Below are positions 38,678 to 49,142 of a stretch of 64,000 nt of DNA, in pieces. Below the pieces are notes generated by a model. That model searched no databases. It was not told the origin of the DNA and was given only the letters and a program-made list of their open reading frames with translations. This DNA comes from Litchfieldella qijiaojingensis. Lineage in GTDB: Bacteria; Pseudomonadota; Gammaproteobacteria; Pseudomonadales; Halomonadaceae. The stretch spans positions 248,001 to 312,000 of the forward strand of contig NZ_BMXS01000001.1 in assembly GCF_014651875.1 (NCBI RefSeq), given 5' to 3'. The stretch's first letter is position 1; every line of letters begins with the position of its first letter. A program made the translations under genes and the position numbers.

Positions 38678-40039
38678 TCAACGGCGTGTGACGCTGCGCA
38701 TGGTGACGAACTCCTCGGCACCGGTCGGATGGATCCCCACGGTGGCATCGAAATCGGCCTTGGTCAGGCCGGCCCGCACGGCAATGGCAATGCCCTGGAT
38801 CACTTCGCCGGCCTCCTCGCCTACCATGTGTGCCCCCACCACGCGGTCGCTGACGTCGTCGACGATAAGCTTCATCAGACAGCGCTCGTCACTAGCCGAC
38901 AGGGTGTGTTTCATCGGGCGGAAGTCGGTGCGATAGACGCGAATGGCGTCAAACCGCTCGCGCGCTGCCTCTTCGGATAGGCCGACGGTACCGATATTTG
39001 GATGGCAAAATACCGCAGTGGCGATGTTCTGGTAGTCTAGTGGGCGCGGCGGGTTGTCGCTGAAGTGGTGTTGAACCAAATGCATGGCTTCGGCCAGTGC
39101 GACTGGTGTCAGCTCGGGCCCTCCGGTGACATCCCCCAGCGCGAGGATCGAAGGCACGGACGTCTCGTAGCGTTCATTGACCTTGATCGAGCCATTGTCA
39201 TTCAAGGCGATATCCAGCCGGTCGAGTCCCAGGCCGGCGAGATGGGGTTTGCGCCCGGTGGCGACCAATACCGCATCGACCTCGAGACGCTCGCCGTTGG
39301 TGAGGGTCACCAGCAAACCGCCATCGACCTTGTCGATGCATTCGATATTGGTCTCGAAGTGCAGTTGAACGCCCTTCTTGGTCATCTCGTCGCGGGTGAA
39401 CTCACGCACCTCGCGGTCGAAGCCACGCAGGAAAAGCTCACCGCGATAGATCAGGTGGGTGTCGCTGCCCAGCCCATTGAAAATACTGGCGAACTCGACC
39501 GCGATGTAGCCGCCGCCCAAGACCAGGAAACGCTCTGGAAAACGCTCCAGGTCGAAGACCTGGTTGGAGTTCACGACATGCTCGCTGCCCGGGAAGTCGG
39601 GAACCCAGGGCCAGCCTCCGGTGGCGACCAGGATCTTCTCGGCGCTGAGGGTCTCGCCAGCGACCTCTATCCGGTGGGCATCGAGCACCTTGGCACGACC
39701 ATTGATCAGGCGCACCCCTGCCCCTTCCAGCAAGCGGCCATAGATACCGTTCAGGCGCTTGATTTCCTCGATCTTGTTGTCGCGCAGCGTTGCCCAGTCG
39801 AAACGCGGCGTTTCGGGCAGGACCCAGCCGAATCCCGAGCTGTCCTCGAAAGCATCGTGGAAATGGGCGGCATAGGAGTAGAGTTTCTTGGGCACACAGC
39901 CGACATTGACACAAGTGCCGCCGAGGTAGCGGTCTTCGGCGATGGCGACGCGAGCCCCGCTGGCCGCCGCGGTGCGAGCGGCACGCACGCCACCCGACCC
40001 GGCACCGATGACAAAGAGATCGTAGTCGAACTCGGACAC
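38678..40039 (-). CDS. gor: Glutathione-disulfide reductase
   Basis: A 453-residue FAD enzyme that uses NADPH to keep glutathione reduced. FAD-binding [14 protein letters not shown] is at the N-terminus, the redox-active disulfide in [13 protein letters not shown] (about 41-53), the NADP fold in [14 protein letters not shown] (about 174) and the catalytic His in [11 protein letters not shown] near the end. I chose GTG 40039, which has AGGAG about seven bases upstream, over ATG 40057, which has no site. A terminator follows. Confidence 0.92.
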   Translation of the reverse strand: MSEFDYDLFVIGAGSGGVRAARTAAASGARVAIAEDRYLGGTCVNVGCVPKKLYSYAAHFHDAFEDSSGFGWVLPETPRFDWATLRDNKIEEIKRLNGIYGRLLEGAGVRLINGRAKVLDAHRIEVAGETLSAEKILVATGGWPWVPDFPGSEHVVNSNQVFDLERFPERFLVLGGGYIAVEFASIFNGLGSDTHLIYRGELFLRGFDREVREFTRDEMTKKGVQLHFETNIECIDKVDGGLLVTLTNGERLEVDAVLVATGRKPHLAGLGLDRLDIALNDNGSIKVNERYETSVPSILALGDVTGGPELTPVALAEAMHLVQHHFSDNPPRPLDYQNIATAVFCHPNIGTVGLSEEAARERFDAIRVYRTDFRPMKHTLSASDERCLMKLIVDDVSDRVVGAHMVGEEAGEVIQGIAIAVRAGLTKADFDATVGIHPTGAEEFVTMRSVTRR

Positions 40040-40216
40040 ATTGGACTCCTGGAACATGAGACTAACGAAGAATGCCTGAAATGATACCAGTCATAGTGGG
40101 CTGTCGGGAGTGGCGACCGTTGACCCCCTGTCGCCATGAAGGTAAAAAAGCGCCATCCTGAATGCCTGGCAGGGGCTTCCCTGCCGGTTACGTCATGTCT
40201 TTGCAGGACCTCGACC

Positions 40217-40876
40217 ATGAAACAAGAAATGCAGGAATTGCTTGATCGAAACCGACAGTGGGCCGAAAACGTTAGCCGTGAAGACCCGGACTTCTTCACT
40301 CGGCTGTCTCAGCAGCAGAATCCCGATTACCTATGGATCGGCTGCTCGGACAGCCGGGTTCCCGCCAACCAGATCGTCGACCTGCCTCCCGGCGAGGTCT
40401 TCGTGCATCGCAACGTGGCAAACCTGCTGCATCACAATGACATGAACGCTCTGTCGGTGGTGCAGTACGCCGTTGATGTGCTCAAGGTCAAGCACATCAT
40501 GATTGTCGGTCACTACGGTTGCGGCGGCGTGCGTGCCGCGGTGGCAGGAGGCGAATGCGGTATCGTCGATTTCTGGCTGCATTCGGTGCGCGACCTCTAC
40601 AGCCGGCATCGGCGTTCCATGGAGCATCTCAGCATCGACGAACAGGTCGACCGCATGTGCGAGCTCAACGTCAAGGCCCAGGTCGACAACCTGTGCCGCA
40701 CCAAGATCGTCCAGCGCGCCTGGCAGCGCGGTCAGGCGCTGGCCGTGCATGGCTGGGTCTACGGTCTGGACGATGGTCGCATAACCGACCTCGGATGTAC
40801 CGTCGAGGGGCTCGACCAGGTGCCGCAACTCTACCGTATCGACCGACTGGTACCCGCCGAAGGCAGCGCCGACTGA
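40217..40876 (+). CDS. can: Beta-class carbonic anhydrase
   Basis: A 219-residue zinc enzyme interconverting CO2 and bicarbonate. Zinc ligands are visible in WIGCSDSRVPA (about 42-52) and IVGHYGCGGVRAA (about 98-110), the standard Cys-Asp-His-Cys set. The frame is open from 40136, but ATG 40217 has AGGA nine bases upstream and gives the usual N-terminus. It is divergent from gor. Confidence 0.93.
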   Translation: MKQEMQELLDRNRQWAENVSREDPDFFTRLSQQQNPDYLWIGCSDSRVPANQIVDLPPGEVFVHRNVANLLHHNDMNALSVVQYAVDVLKVKHIMIVGHYGCGGVRAAVAGGECGIVDFWLHSVRDLYSRHRRSMEHLSIDEQVDRMCELNVKAQVDNLCRTKIVQRAWQRGQALAVHGWVYGLDDGRITDLGCTVEGLDQVPQLYRIDRLVPAEGSAD

Positions 40877-40903
40877 TTCCCGCGGAAAACGACTGCGAGG
40901 CAG

Positions 40904-40930
40904 GCGTCATTCACGGAGCGAATGACGCTT
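40904..40930 (+). terminator. Probable terminator after carbonic anhydrase
   Basis: GCGTCATTC at 40904-40912 and its complement at 40920-40928, with a seven-base loop, 27 bases past the stop, followed by TTGTCACTATTT. The T run is interrupted. Confidence 0.6.
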
Positions 40931-40984
40931 GTCACTATTTCGATTGTTACGTGGATAGCCGTCTGACTATGGTGCACCACTAGT

Positions 40985-41004
40985 TGCCGCGAATTCTCGC
41001 GGCA
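40985..41004 (+). promoter_or_regulatory. Palindrome in the leader of the peptide-transport operon
   Basis: TGCCGCGA-ATTC-TCGCGGCA is a perfect 8-4-8 inverted repeat 30 bases before the binding-protein start. It could be an operator, possibly for the LysR protein of the same operon, or an mRNA hairpin. Confidence 0.4.
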
Positions 41005-41034
41005 GCCGATAACAATCGATAAATGGGGATCACC

Positions 41035-42615
41035 ATGACCTTCAACAAGACCTTGCTGTCCACCCTGGTGGGCGCCGCCGTGACCGGTGCTGCGTTGCTG
41101 CCCATGACGGCCAATGCCGATACCACCCTGCGTATCGGCTACAGCGCCGATCCCGAGACACTTGACATTCACGAGCAACTTTCTGGTGGGATGCTGCGTT
41201 TTTCGCATCTTTCCTTCGATCCGTTGGTGCGCTGGACCAAGGATTTCGACTTCGAGCCACGCCTGGCCACCTCGTGGGAGCAGGTCGACGACACGACCAT
41301 GCGCATGACCCTGCGCGACGATGTCACCTTCCATTCCGGCAACAAGTTCACTGCCAAGGACGTGGTCTGGACCATCGAGCGTCTGAAGGAAAGCCCGGAC
41401 TACAAAGCCATCTTCGAGCCGATCGCCAGTGCCGAGGCCATCGACGACACCACCGTGGAGATCACCACCCACGAGCCGTATCCGATATTGCTCAATCTCG
41501 CGACCTATATCTTCCCCATGGATAGCGAGTTCTATAACGGCACCACCGATGATGGCGACGACAAGGCCGAGATCGTCAAGAGCGGCAATTCATTCGCGTC
41601 ACGCAATGTCTCCGGTACCGGCCCCTTCATCGTCACCGAGCGTCGTCAGGGGGTTCGAGTCAATTTCGAGCGCTTCGATGAATACTGGGATAGCGAATCA
41701 CCGGGGAACGTCGACAATATCGTGCTCACCCCTATCAGCGAAAATGCCTCCCGCGTGGCGGCTCTGCTTTCCGGTGGCGTCGATTTCATCGACCATGTAC
41801 CGCCCAACGACCTGGACCGCGTACGTGAGGGCAATGGTGTCAACCTGGTCGAGATCCCCGGTACGCGCATCATCGGCTTCCAGTTGAACGAGGAACGGGT
41901 CGAGGCCTTCCAGGATCCCCGTGTGCGTCTGGCGGTGGCCTATGCCATCAACCAGGAAGGTATCGTTCAGCGTCTGATGCGCGGTTTTGCTACCCCAGCG
42001 GCCCAGTTCTCGCCGAAGGGGTATTCCGGACACAATCCGGAGCTCACGCCACGCTATGATGTCGACCGCGCTTTGGAGCTCATGGCCGAAGCCGGCTATG
42101 AGGAAGGTTTCGAGATCGACATGATCGCGCCCAACAATCGTTACGTGAATGATGCCCAGATCGCTCAGGCGGTAGCCAACATGCTGGCGCGGATCAATAT
42201 CGACGTTAACCTGCGCACCATGCCGCTAGCCCAGTACTGGCCGGAATACGATACCCGTCAGTCGGACATGGCGATGATCGGCTGGCACTCGGACACCGAG
42301 GACAGTGCCAACTTCTTCCAGTACCTGAGTGCTTGTATCGACGCGGACACCGGCGCGGGACAGTACAACTACGGCAGCTACTGCAACGAAGAACTGGATG
42401 CACTGGTAGCCGCGGCGGATAGCGAGACGGATCTTGAGAAGCGTCAGGAAATGCTGCGCGAAGCCGAGCGGATGCTGTATGACGATGCCGGCTACATCCC
42501 GCTGCACTGGCAGAACCTGGCCTACGCGGCACGCGATGGTGTCGATGTCGAACCGATACTCAACGCCATCGACTTCCCCTACCTGGGCGATCTGGTCGTC
42601 GAAGACGCCAACTGA
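41035..42615 (+). CDS. Peptide/oligopeptide ABC transporter substrate-binding protein (SBP_bac_5)
   Basis: A 526-residue periplasmic binding protein with a signal peptide (about 1-28, cleavage near TANA-DT) and the family-5 features LRIGYSADPETLDIH, FHSGNKFTAKDVVWTIERLK (about 104-123) and ALSGG-type residues LLSGGVDFID (about 245). GGGGA lies before ATG 41035. It heads a seven-gene operon that includes a Xaa-Pro dipeptidase, so short, possibly proline-containing peptides are likely cargo. The ligand is inferred. Confidence 0.85.
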   Translation: MTFNKTLLSTLVGAAVTGAALLPMTANADTTLRIGYSADPETLDIHEQLSGGMLRFSHLSFDPLVRWTKDFDFEPRLATSWEQVDDTTMRMTLRDDVTFHSGNKFTAKDVVWTIERLKESPDYKAIFEPIASAEAIDDTTVEITTHEPYPILLNLATYIFPMDSEFYNGTTDDGDDKAEIVKSGNSFASRNVSGTGPFIVTERRQGVRVNFERFDEYWDSESPGNVDNIVLTPISENASRVAALLSGGVDFIDHVPPNDLDRVREGNGVNLVEIPGTRIIGFQLNEERVEAFQDPRVRLAVAYAINQEGIVQRLMRGFATPAAQFSPKGYSGHNPELTPRYDVDRALELMAEAGYEEGFEIDMIAPNNRYVNDAQIAQAVANMLARINIDVNLRTMPLAQYWPEYDTRQSDMAMIGWHSDTEDSANFFQYLSACIDADTGAGQYNYGSYCNEELDALVAAADSETDLEKRQEMLREAERMLYDDAGYIPLHWQNLAYAARDGVDVEPILNAIDFPYLGDLVVEDAN

Positions 42616-42709
42616 TAGACCTATTCTTCAAGCATGTCGTCCGTCCTCCGGTAGTCACCGGGGGATGGCGGAGCATTGTCACGACTCTCCTTGAAAGGTG
42701 GCGCAAGCC

Positions 42710-43759
42710 ATGATTGCTTTTCTGACCAAGCGGTTGATGCACGCCATATTGGTGATGCTCGTCATCAGCGTGATCGCCTTTGCCATCCAGGACAACCTGG
42801 GTGACCCCATTCAACAGATGGTGGGCCAGTCGGTCCCCGAAAGTGAGCGCGAAGCCCTGCGCGAGCGCCTTGGACTGAACGATCCGTTCCATGTGCAATA
42901 CCTGCGTTTCGCCGGTAACGCGATCCAGGGAGACTTCGGATACTCCTACTTCTATCGTGAGCCGGCGCTGGATGTCATCGCCCGCCACTTGCCCGCCACC
43001 CTGGAGCTGGTGTTCGGGGCGACACTGATCATCGTGCTGCTATCGGTGCCGATCGGTGTCTATAGTGCCATCAAGCCTCGTTCGCCCATCTCACGCTTTT
43101 TCATGGGAGCTTCGATCGTCGGCATCTCGGTGCCGGTGTTCCTCACCGCCATCGTGCTGATCCAGATCTTCTCGATCGGCATGAAGGTCACTCTCTTTCC
43201 GGAAGGCACTGCCTGGGGAGGTTGGCTCAACGCTACCCTGTCGACTCAGGGCGGTATGCCCTCCTTCGGACGTGGCCAGGACCTGGTTCACGTATTCGGC
43301 TACTGGGATTCGAACCTGTTCAGTGCCGGCGGTTTGCGGCATTTGGTGCTGCCTTCAATTGCCCTGGCCTCGATCATGCTACCGCTGTTCATTCGCCTGA
43401 TCCGTGCCGAAATGCTGGAGGTGTTGCAGTCGGAGTATGTGAAGTTTGCTCGCGCCAAAGGGATTTCGCCATGGCGCATCTACTTCGTGCACGCGCTGAA
43501 GAACACCATGCTGCCGGTGATCACCGTGGGTGGTGTACAGATCGGCACCATGGTGGCCTACACCATCCTCACTGAGACCGTCTTTCAGTGGCCAGGGATG
43601 GGCCTGATGTTCCTGGATGCTATCAATCGTGCCGACATTCCGCTGATCGTGGCCTATTTGATGATCGTGGGCGTGATCTTCGTGATCACCAACACCATCG
43701 TCGACCTCATCTACGGCCTGGTGAATCCCACCGTCAAACTGACCGGTAAGCCCGCATGA
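42710..43759 (+). CDS. dppB: Peptide ABC transporter permease, DppB/OppB-like
   Basis: A 349-residue inner-membrane permease with six helices and the binding-protein-dependent loop RAKGISPWRIYFVHALKNTM (about 247-266). It forms the channel with the DppC-like protein. ATG 42710 has AAGGTGG about nine bases upstream; the GTG at 42698 is less likely. The stop overlaps the next gene by four bases (ATGA). Confidence 0.87.
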   Translation: MIAFLTKRLMHAILVMLVISVIAFAIQDNLGDPIQQMVGQSVPESEREALRERLGLNDPFHVQYLRFAGNAIQGDFGYSYFYREPALDVIARHLPATLELVFGATLIIVLLSVPIGVYSAIKPRSPISRFFMGASIVGISVPVFLTAIVLIQIFSIGMKVTLFPEGTAWGGWLNATLSTQGGMPSFGRGQDLVHVFGYWDSNLFSAGGLRHLVLPSIALASIMLPLFIRLIRAEMLEVLQSEYVKFARAKGISPWRIYFVHALKNTMLPVITVGGVQIGTMVAYTILTETVFQWPGMGLMFLDAINRADIPLIVAYLMIVGVIFVITNTIVDLIYGLVNPTVKLTGKPA

Positions 43760-44694
43760 CGACACAACTATCCATTCCCACACGCTGGGCCAGATTTCGC
43801 GATTCCTACCTGCTGTACAGTTTCAAGCGGACCTGGAGCGCACAGTTATGCCTGGCGATCTTTCTCTGCCTGGTGCTGGCGGCATTCATGGCTCCTTGGC
43901 TGGCACCGACGAATCCTTACGACCTGAGCCAGATCGATATCCTCGACTCCGAGTTACCCCCATTCTGGATCGAAGGTGCCGTCGAGCGTTACACCTTGGG
44001 AACCGACGCTCAGGGGCGTGACCTGCTATCGATCATTCTTTACGGAACCCGCGTCTCGCTGGTGATCGGTTTCGGTGCGGTGATCCTGCAAGCCATCCTG
44101 GGCGTGACCTTTGGCCTCCTGGCCGGCTACCTGGGTGGTCGTGTGGATGCAATCCTGATGCGCTTGGCCGATATCCAGTTGTCATTCTCGACATTGATGG
44201 TGGCCATCGTGGTAGGCGCGGTGGTCAAGGCCACGCTGGGCAGTAGCTTCTACAGTCAGTATGCGGTGCTGATGCTGATTCTGATCATCGGGTTGGCGGA
44301 ATGGCCCCAGTATGCACGTACCGTACGCGCCTCGGTGCTGGCGGAAAAAAGCAAGGAGTATGTCGATGCAGCACGCGTGATGGGGCTTGGCAGCCGACGC
44401 ATCATGTTCCGCCACGTGCTGCCCAACACACTGTCGCCGGTGTTCGTGATCTCGACCGTGCAAATCGCCAACGCCATCATTTCCGAGGCCGCCCTCTCCT
44501 TCCTGGGGCTGGGCATGCCGGAGACCCATCCCTCGCTAGGGTCGTTGATCAAGTCCGGTTTCGATTACATCCAGTCCGGTTCATGGTGGATCACCTTGAT
44601 TCCCGGAGCCGTACTGGTGGTGCTAGTACTGGTCATCAATCTGCTGGGCGACTGGCTGCGAGATGTCATGAACCCGCGTCTTTACAAAGGGTAA
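43756..44694 (+). CDS. dppC: Peptide ABC transporter permease, DppC/OppC-like
   Basis: A 312-residue permease with an N-terminal helix (about 32-50), an OppC-type N-terminal extension, and the loop ARVMGLGSRRIMFRHVLPNT (about 207-226). LGTDAQGRDLLSIILYGTR (about 76-94) is the typical DppC entry motif. It is translationally coupled to the DppB-like gene and sits 10 bases before the first ATPase. Confidence 0.87.
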   Translation: MTTQLSIPTRWARFRDSYLLYSFKRTWSAQLCLAIFLCLVLAAFMAPWLAPTNPYDLSQIDILDSELPPFWIEGAVERYTLGTDAQGRDLLSIILYGTRVSLVIGFGAVILQAILGVTFGLLAGYLGGRVDAILMRLADIQLSFSTLMVAIVVGAVVKATLGSSFYSQYAVLMLILIIGLAEWPQYARTVRASVLAEKSKEYVDAARVMGLGSRRIMFRHVLPNTLSPVFVISTVQIANAIISEAALSFLGLGMPETHPSLGSLIKSGFDYIQSGSWWITLIPGAVLVVLVLVINLLGDWLRDVMNPRLYKG

Positions 44695-44704
44695 GGAGTG
44701 CACC

Positions 44705-45727
44705 ATGTCCCTGCTTGAAGTTTCCGACCTGGACGTGCGCTTTGCCCTGCGCCAAGGCGAGGTGCGCGCCCTGCGCAACGTCAGTTTCTCCCTCGACCGC
44801 GGCGAGCGTCTAGGGATCGTCGGTGAGTCCGGTGCCGGCAAATCGGTAGCGGCTTTCACATTGCTCAACCTGATTGCCAGGCCGGGTTTCATTGCCGGCG
44901 GCAGCATTCGCTTCGATGGCCAGGAATTGACCGGATTGTCCGACCGCACGCTGCGAAAAGTACGTGGCAACCGTATCTCGATGATCTTCCAGGACCCGAT
45001 GATGACACTCAATCCGGTGCTGTCGATCGGAGAGCAGATGATCGAATGCCTACGGGCGCATCGGCGCATTTCACGTCGTGAGGCACGCACCATCGCACTG
45101 CACAAGCTCCGCCAAGTGCAAATTCCTTCGCCCGAGACTCGGCTGGATCAGTATCCTCACGAGCTGTCAGGTGGCATGCGCCAACGCATCATCATTGCCA
45201 TCGCCCTGCTGCTCGATCCGGACATCATCATCGCCGATGAACCCACCACGGCACTCGATGTGACCATCCAGGCCGAAATCATGGCGCTACTGCTTGAGCT
45301 GTGCGAGAAGCACAATGTCGGCCTGATCCTGATCACTCACGACCTGGGGGTGGTCAGCCAGGTCACTCAACGCATGCTGGTGATGTACGCCGGCCGGGTG
45401 ATCGAGCAAGGGCCGACCCGCGAGATCATCAATGATCCGCAGCATCCCTATACCCAGGGTTTGATGAATGCCTTGCCGCAGATGGCGACGCCAGGCGAGC
45501 GTCTCAACCAGATTCCGGGCAGCATGCCCTCGCTGTCGAACCTGCCCATCGGCTGTGCCTTCCATCCACGCTGCGGCTTCGCCAATGACGCCAATGGCCA
45601 GCCCCGCCGTGCCTGCCGGGAAGTGGTACCGGAGTTCGTCAATTCCGGTAATTGCCGGGTCGCCTGTCACATGGTGGCGGCGATGCTGGAGGAAGAACAA
45701 CGCCTCGCCAAGGAGCAGACGTCATGA
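44705..45727 (+). CDS. dppD: Peptide ABC transporter ATPase, DppD/OppD-like
   Basis: A 340-residue ATPase with Walker [13 protein letters not shown] (about 39), signature [10 protein letters not shown] (about 155), Walker [13 protein letters not shown] and the oligopeptide-transporter C-terminal extension with the Cys-rich [11 protein letters not shown] (about 285), which in related ATPases binds an Fe-S cluster. GTAAGGAG precedes the ATG. The stop overlaps the next ATPase (ATGA). Confidence 0.88.
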   Translation: MSLLEVSDLDVRFALRQGEVRALRNVSFSLDRGERLGIVGESGAGKSVAAFTLLNLIARPGFIAGGSIRFDGQELTGLSDRTLRKVRGNRISMIFQDPMMTLNPVLSIGEQMIECLRAHRRISRREARTIALHKLRQVQIPSPETRLDQYPHELSGGMRQRIIIAIALLLDPDIIIADEPTTALDVTIQAEIMALLLELCEKHNVGLILITHDLGVVSQVTQRMLVMYAGRVIEQGPTREIINDPQHPYTQGLMNALPQMATPGERLNQIPGSMPSLSNLPIGCAFHPRCGFANDANGQPRRACREVVPEFVNSGNCRVACHMVAAMLEEEQRLAKEQTS

Positions 45728-46800
45728 CGCACGTTGCCAATGTCCCCGCTTCCGCCGTTACCGCCACAACATCCGGTGGGCAAGCGACGTCGCCCTCGGC
45801 GTTGCTGGAAATCCATGAGCTGACCAAGCGTTTCTCGCTGTCGGGGGATTTTCTCGAGCAACTACGCTTCAAAGGCGGCCGCCTCGTCCGTCACCAGGAA
45901 CATGTCCATGCCATCAATGGAGTGAGCCTGGATATCCGGCGTGGAGAGGCGCTCTGCGTGGTGGGCGAATCGGGCTGCGGAAAGTCCACCGTGGCGCGTA
46001 TCGTCATGGGGCTTCTGTCACCGAGCAGTGGCGAGATACGCTATGACGGTCAGCGCATCGATCATCTCAGTGCTCGTCAATTGCTGCCCTATCGCAAGCG
46101 CATGCAGATGATCTTCCAGAATCCCTATGCGTCGCTGAATCCGCGCATGACTATCCAGCAGACATTGGAAGAGCCACTGCGTCTGCACCATCCCGACTGG
46201 AGCCGTGAACGGGTTCGCGACAAGGTGGTCGAGGTCATGACCTCGGTCGGTATAGACCCGGACTGGGGCAAGCGCTTCGGCCACGAGTTCTCCGGCGGGC
46301 AGCGTCAACGAATCGCCATCGCCCGGGCGCTGGCGGTCGACCCGGAGTTCATCGTCGCCGATGAGCCGATCTCGGCACTCGACGTTTCGATCCAGGCACA
46401 GGTGCTCAACTTGCTGATGGACGCTCAGCAACGGCATGACCTGACTTATCTGTTCATCACCCACGATCTGGCGGTAGTCGAACATTTCGGGACCCGGGTC
46501 GCGGTCATGTACCTGGGCACGGTGTGTGAAGTGGCACCGACGGCCACTTTGTTCGCCTCACCTCGTCACCCCTATACCCAGGCGCTGATGTCGGCGATTC
46601 CGCGCCTCGAGGACGATCGCCCTCAACATATCCGTCTCAGCGGCGAGGTGCCCACGCCGGTCAATCTGCCGTCGGGCTGCGTCTTCCATGCCCGATGCCC
46701 TCATGCCAACGAACGCTGTCGTCGCGAAGTTCCATCCTTGATCGCCCGGGAGGACGGCACCAAGGTCGCGTGCCATGGGGTCGAGGAAGGTCGTCTATAG
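45724..46800 (+). CDS. dppF: Peptide ABC transporter ATPase, DppF/OppF-like
   Basis: A 358-residue ATPase with Walker [14 protein letters not shown] (about 84), signature [15 protein letters not shown], Walker [15 protein letters not shown] and the C-terminal Cys motif [16 protein letters not shown]. The frame is open from 45652, but ATG 45724 overlaps the previous stop. The N-terminus has a Ser/Thr/Ala-rich lead of about 25 residues before the core. It is the second ATPase of the transporter. Confidence 0.88.
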   Translation: MTHVANVPASAVTATTSGGQATSPSALLEIHELTKRFSLSGDFLEQLRFKGGRLVRHQEHVHAINGVSLDIRRGEALCVVGESGCGKSTVARIVMGLLSPSSGEIRYDGQRIDHLSARQLLPYRKRMQMIFQNPYASLNPRMTIQQTLEEPLRLHHPDWSRERVRDKVVEVMTSVGIDPDWGKRFGHEFSGGQRQRIAIARALAVDPEFIVADEPISALDVSIQAQVLNLLMDAQQRHDLTYLFITHDLAVVEHFGTRVAVMYLGTVCEVAPTATLFASPRHPYTQALMSAIPRLEDDRPQHIRLSGEVPTPVNLPSGCVFHARCPHANERCRREVPSLIAREDGTKVACHGVEEGRL

Positions 46801-46812
46801 GGGGGCGAGGGT

Positions 46813-47763
46813 ATGGAAATCCGCTGGCTGGAAGACTTCATCGCCCTGGCCAGGACACGACACTTTTCTCGCGCGGCCGACGAGCAGAATGTCACCCAGC
46901 CGACCTTCTCGCGGCGCATCAAGTTGCTGGAGGAGGAAATGGGGGCCACACTGGTCAATCGCCAGACTCTGCCTCTATCACTGACCCCGGCCGGGGAGGA
47001 GTTCCTGCGACTTTGCGAGCAGGTCACCGAACGCGTTCGGCTTACCCGTGAGCGCCTTCATCGGCTAGTCGAAGAACAGGCGCAACGGGTGTTGCTGGCC
47101 GCACCGCAGAGCCTGCTGTCGTATTTGTTGCCGGATTGGCTGGCCACTTACGACTTGCAGGAACTCGTCGTTCCCTACCTGCGTGCGACAAGCTGGCTGT
47201 TGCCTGATTATTTTCAGGCGTTGGAACGCGGCGAGTGCGATCTGGCTCTATGTTATTGGCCGGTGGAGCGTTGTGAGCTGGAACTCGATACCAGTGCCTT
47301 CCATTACCAGGTCATCGGCAAGGAACTGTTGGTGCCGGTGTCGGTGGCCGATGACTCGGGACGACCTCGTTTCGTGCTGCCCGGTAGCCGCCGCTCGCCA
47401 CTTCCTTTGATGGCCTATCACCCACGCGGCTTGTTGAACGCGGCAATCACCGCTCACTTGGCCAGGCAGCCTGATGCCACTCATTTCAACGTGGTCAATG
47501 AAAGTATCCAGACCACTAATGTCAAAGAATTGATAGGGTTGGGGTACGGTGTCGGCTGGTTGCCGCAGCGTGTTGCCCAGAAGGCCCTGGACGACGGACG
47601 CCTGGTGCGCGCGGGGGAAGTGCGCTGGAACGTGCCGTTGGAGATCCGACTGTACCGCCACCGCAACCGTCAGCACAGTGGGTTGGAAGCGCTGTGGGAA
47701 CGGCTCGCTCAGTTCGAGGTACCGTTGGCCAGCGTTTCCCCATCGCCCGGAGATCCGTCATGA
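46813..47763 (+). CDS. LysR-family transcriptional regulator
   Basis: A 316-residue LysR protein with the N-terminal winged HTH (DFIALARTRHFSRAADEQNV at about 8-27, TQPTFSRRIKLLEEEMGATL) and a ligand-binding domain from about 90. It lies 12 bases after the second ATPase and its stop overlaps the dipeptidase start, so it is embedded in the operon rather than divergent, which is unusual for LysR. It probably controls this operon or peptide/amino-acid use. Confidence 0.88.
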   Translation: MEIRWLEDFIALARTRHFSRAADEQNVTQPTFSRRIKLLEEEMGATLVNRQTLPLSLTPAGEEFLRLCEQVTERVRLTRERLHRLVEEQAQRVLLAAPQSLLSYLLPDWLATYDLQELVVPYLRATSWLLPDYFQALERGECDLALCYWPVERCELELDTSAFHYQVIGKELLVPVSVADDSGRPRFVLPGSRRSPLPLMAYHPRGLLNAAITAHLARQPDATHFNVVNESIQTTNVKELIGLGYGVGWLPQRVAQKALDDGRLVRAGEVRWNVPLEIRLYRHRNRQHSGLEALWERLAQFEVPLASVSPSPGDPS

Positions 47764-49070
47764 CTGTTTCTTCTTCACTTGCCACCCTTCACCTGCAACA
47801 CTTGACCTCCCTCGAGCATGCTTACCAGCAGGCACTCGACGCCCATGGCTATACGGGAGTGTTGCTTTACAGCGGTCATGCCCGAGTGCATTTCGGTGAT
47901 GATCAGACCGCGAGTTTCTCCACTTATGGACACTTTCTTCATTGGGTTCCTCTACCTGGCAGCGAACACTGCTGGCTGCTGATTCGCCCAGGGCAACGTC
48001 CCCTGCTGAGATGGTACGCTCCGAGCGACTTCTGGCATCTGCCTCCCGAGTTGCCTGATGAACCTTGGCGGGATCGTTTCGACATCGAGCCGGCCACCGA
48101 GACCAGCCCTCCGCAGTTACCGAAAGGAAGATTCGCGGTGTTGGGCGATGTGGACGGAGAAACCGCTGCCAAGCTGGGCGCCGAGCTCAACCCCGAGGCG
48201 TTGACCGTCGCCTTGGATGAGTTGCGTGTGCGCAAGACACCTTATGAAGTCGCTTGTCTGCGCAAAGCCAATGCTCGTGCCTTTGCAGGGCACTTGGCGG
48301 CACGCGAAGCATTCGATGCCGGTGCGGCCGAGCTCGACATCCAGCTTGCGTATCTGGCGGCTAGCCGCCAACGCGAGTCTGCCGTGCCCTATCAGAACAT
48401 CATCGGGGTCAACCGCCATGCAGGAGTGCTGCACTACCAGCATTACGATCTGCACCCAGTGCAATGGCACTACAGTCTGTTGGTCGACGCTGGCCATCGC
48501 TATCGTGGCTATTGCGCTGATATCACGCGTACCTGGGCCGGGAGAGAGGCGAGCGAGCTTTTCGAACAACTGATCGAGGGAGTCACCCGCTTGCAACGGC
48601 GACTGATCGATTCACTCGCTCCCGGGCACTCCTATCTGGCCTTGCATGAACGAATGCATCGGGAACTAGGAGAGCTACTGGCTGGTCATGGAATAGTACG
48701 CTGCAGTGCCGATGCAGCCGTTGCTCAAGGCATCACTCGTGCCTTCTGCCCGCATGGCCTGGGCCACCTGCTGGGTCTGCAGGTCCACGATGTCGCAGGT
48801 CGCCGCCTGGCGGATGGTTCATCCCTGCCGGCGCCGGCCGATCATCCCGCGTTGCGTCTGACCCGGGAGCTGGAAGCCGGCATGGTGCTGACCATCGAGC
48901 CAGGTTGCTATGTGATACCCATGCTGCTGGCACCGTTGCGCGACGCTGAGGCAGGTCGAGACATCGTCTGGGAGACGGTCGAGTCATTGGCGCCGCATGG
49001 AGGCATCCGAATCGAGGACAATGTAGTGATCACGCCGGACGGCCATGACAATCTGACGCCAAAGAGCTGA
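47760..49070 (+). CDS. pepQ: Xaa-Pro dipeptidase (M24 metallopeptidase)
   Basis: A 436-residue cytosolic peptidase that cleaves X-Pro dipeptides. The M24 metal ligands are present: two Asp in VDAGHRYRGYCADITRTWAG (about 242-261), His in HGLGHLLGLQVHD (about 345), and Glu in TIEPGCY and RIEDNVV. FLHWVPLPGSEHCWLLIRPG (about 60-79) matches PepQ. ATG 47760 overlaps the LysR stop, so imported peptides and their hydrolysis are coupled genetically. Confidence 0.92.
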   Translation: MTVSSSLATLHLQHLTSLEHAYQQALDAHGYTGVLLYSGHARVHFGDDQTASFSTYGHFLHWVPLPGSEHCWLLIRPGQRPLLRWYAPSDFWHLPPELPDEPWRDRFDIEPATETSPPQLPKGRFAVLGDVDGETAAKLGAELNPEALTVALDELRVRKTPYEVACLRKANARAFAGHLAAREAFDAGAAELDIQLAYLAASRQRESAVPYQNIIGVNRHAGVLHYQHYDLHPVQWHYSLLVDAGHRYRGYCADITRTWAGREASELFEQLIEGVTRLQRRLIDSLAPGHSYLALHERMHRELGELLAGHGIVRCSADAAVAQGITRAFCPHGLGHLLGLQVHDVAGRRLADGSSLPAPADHPALRLTRELEAGMVLTIEPGCYVIPMLLAPLRDAEAGRDIVWETVESLAPHGGIRIEDNVVITPDGHDNLTPKS

Positions 49071-49142
49071 ACGACTCTCCAGCGTTTGCGTGGTCGGTCA
49101 GGCGCGATAAGCTTAAGAGGGTAAGGTTCCAGCGAGGCCGGC

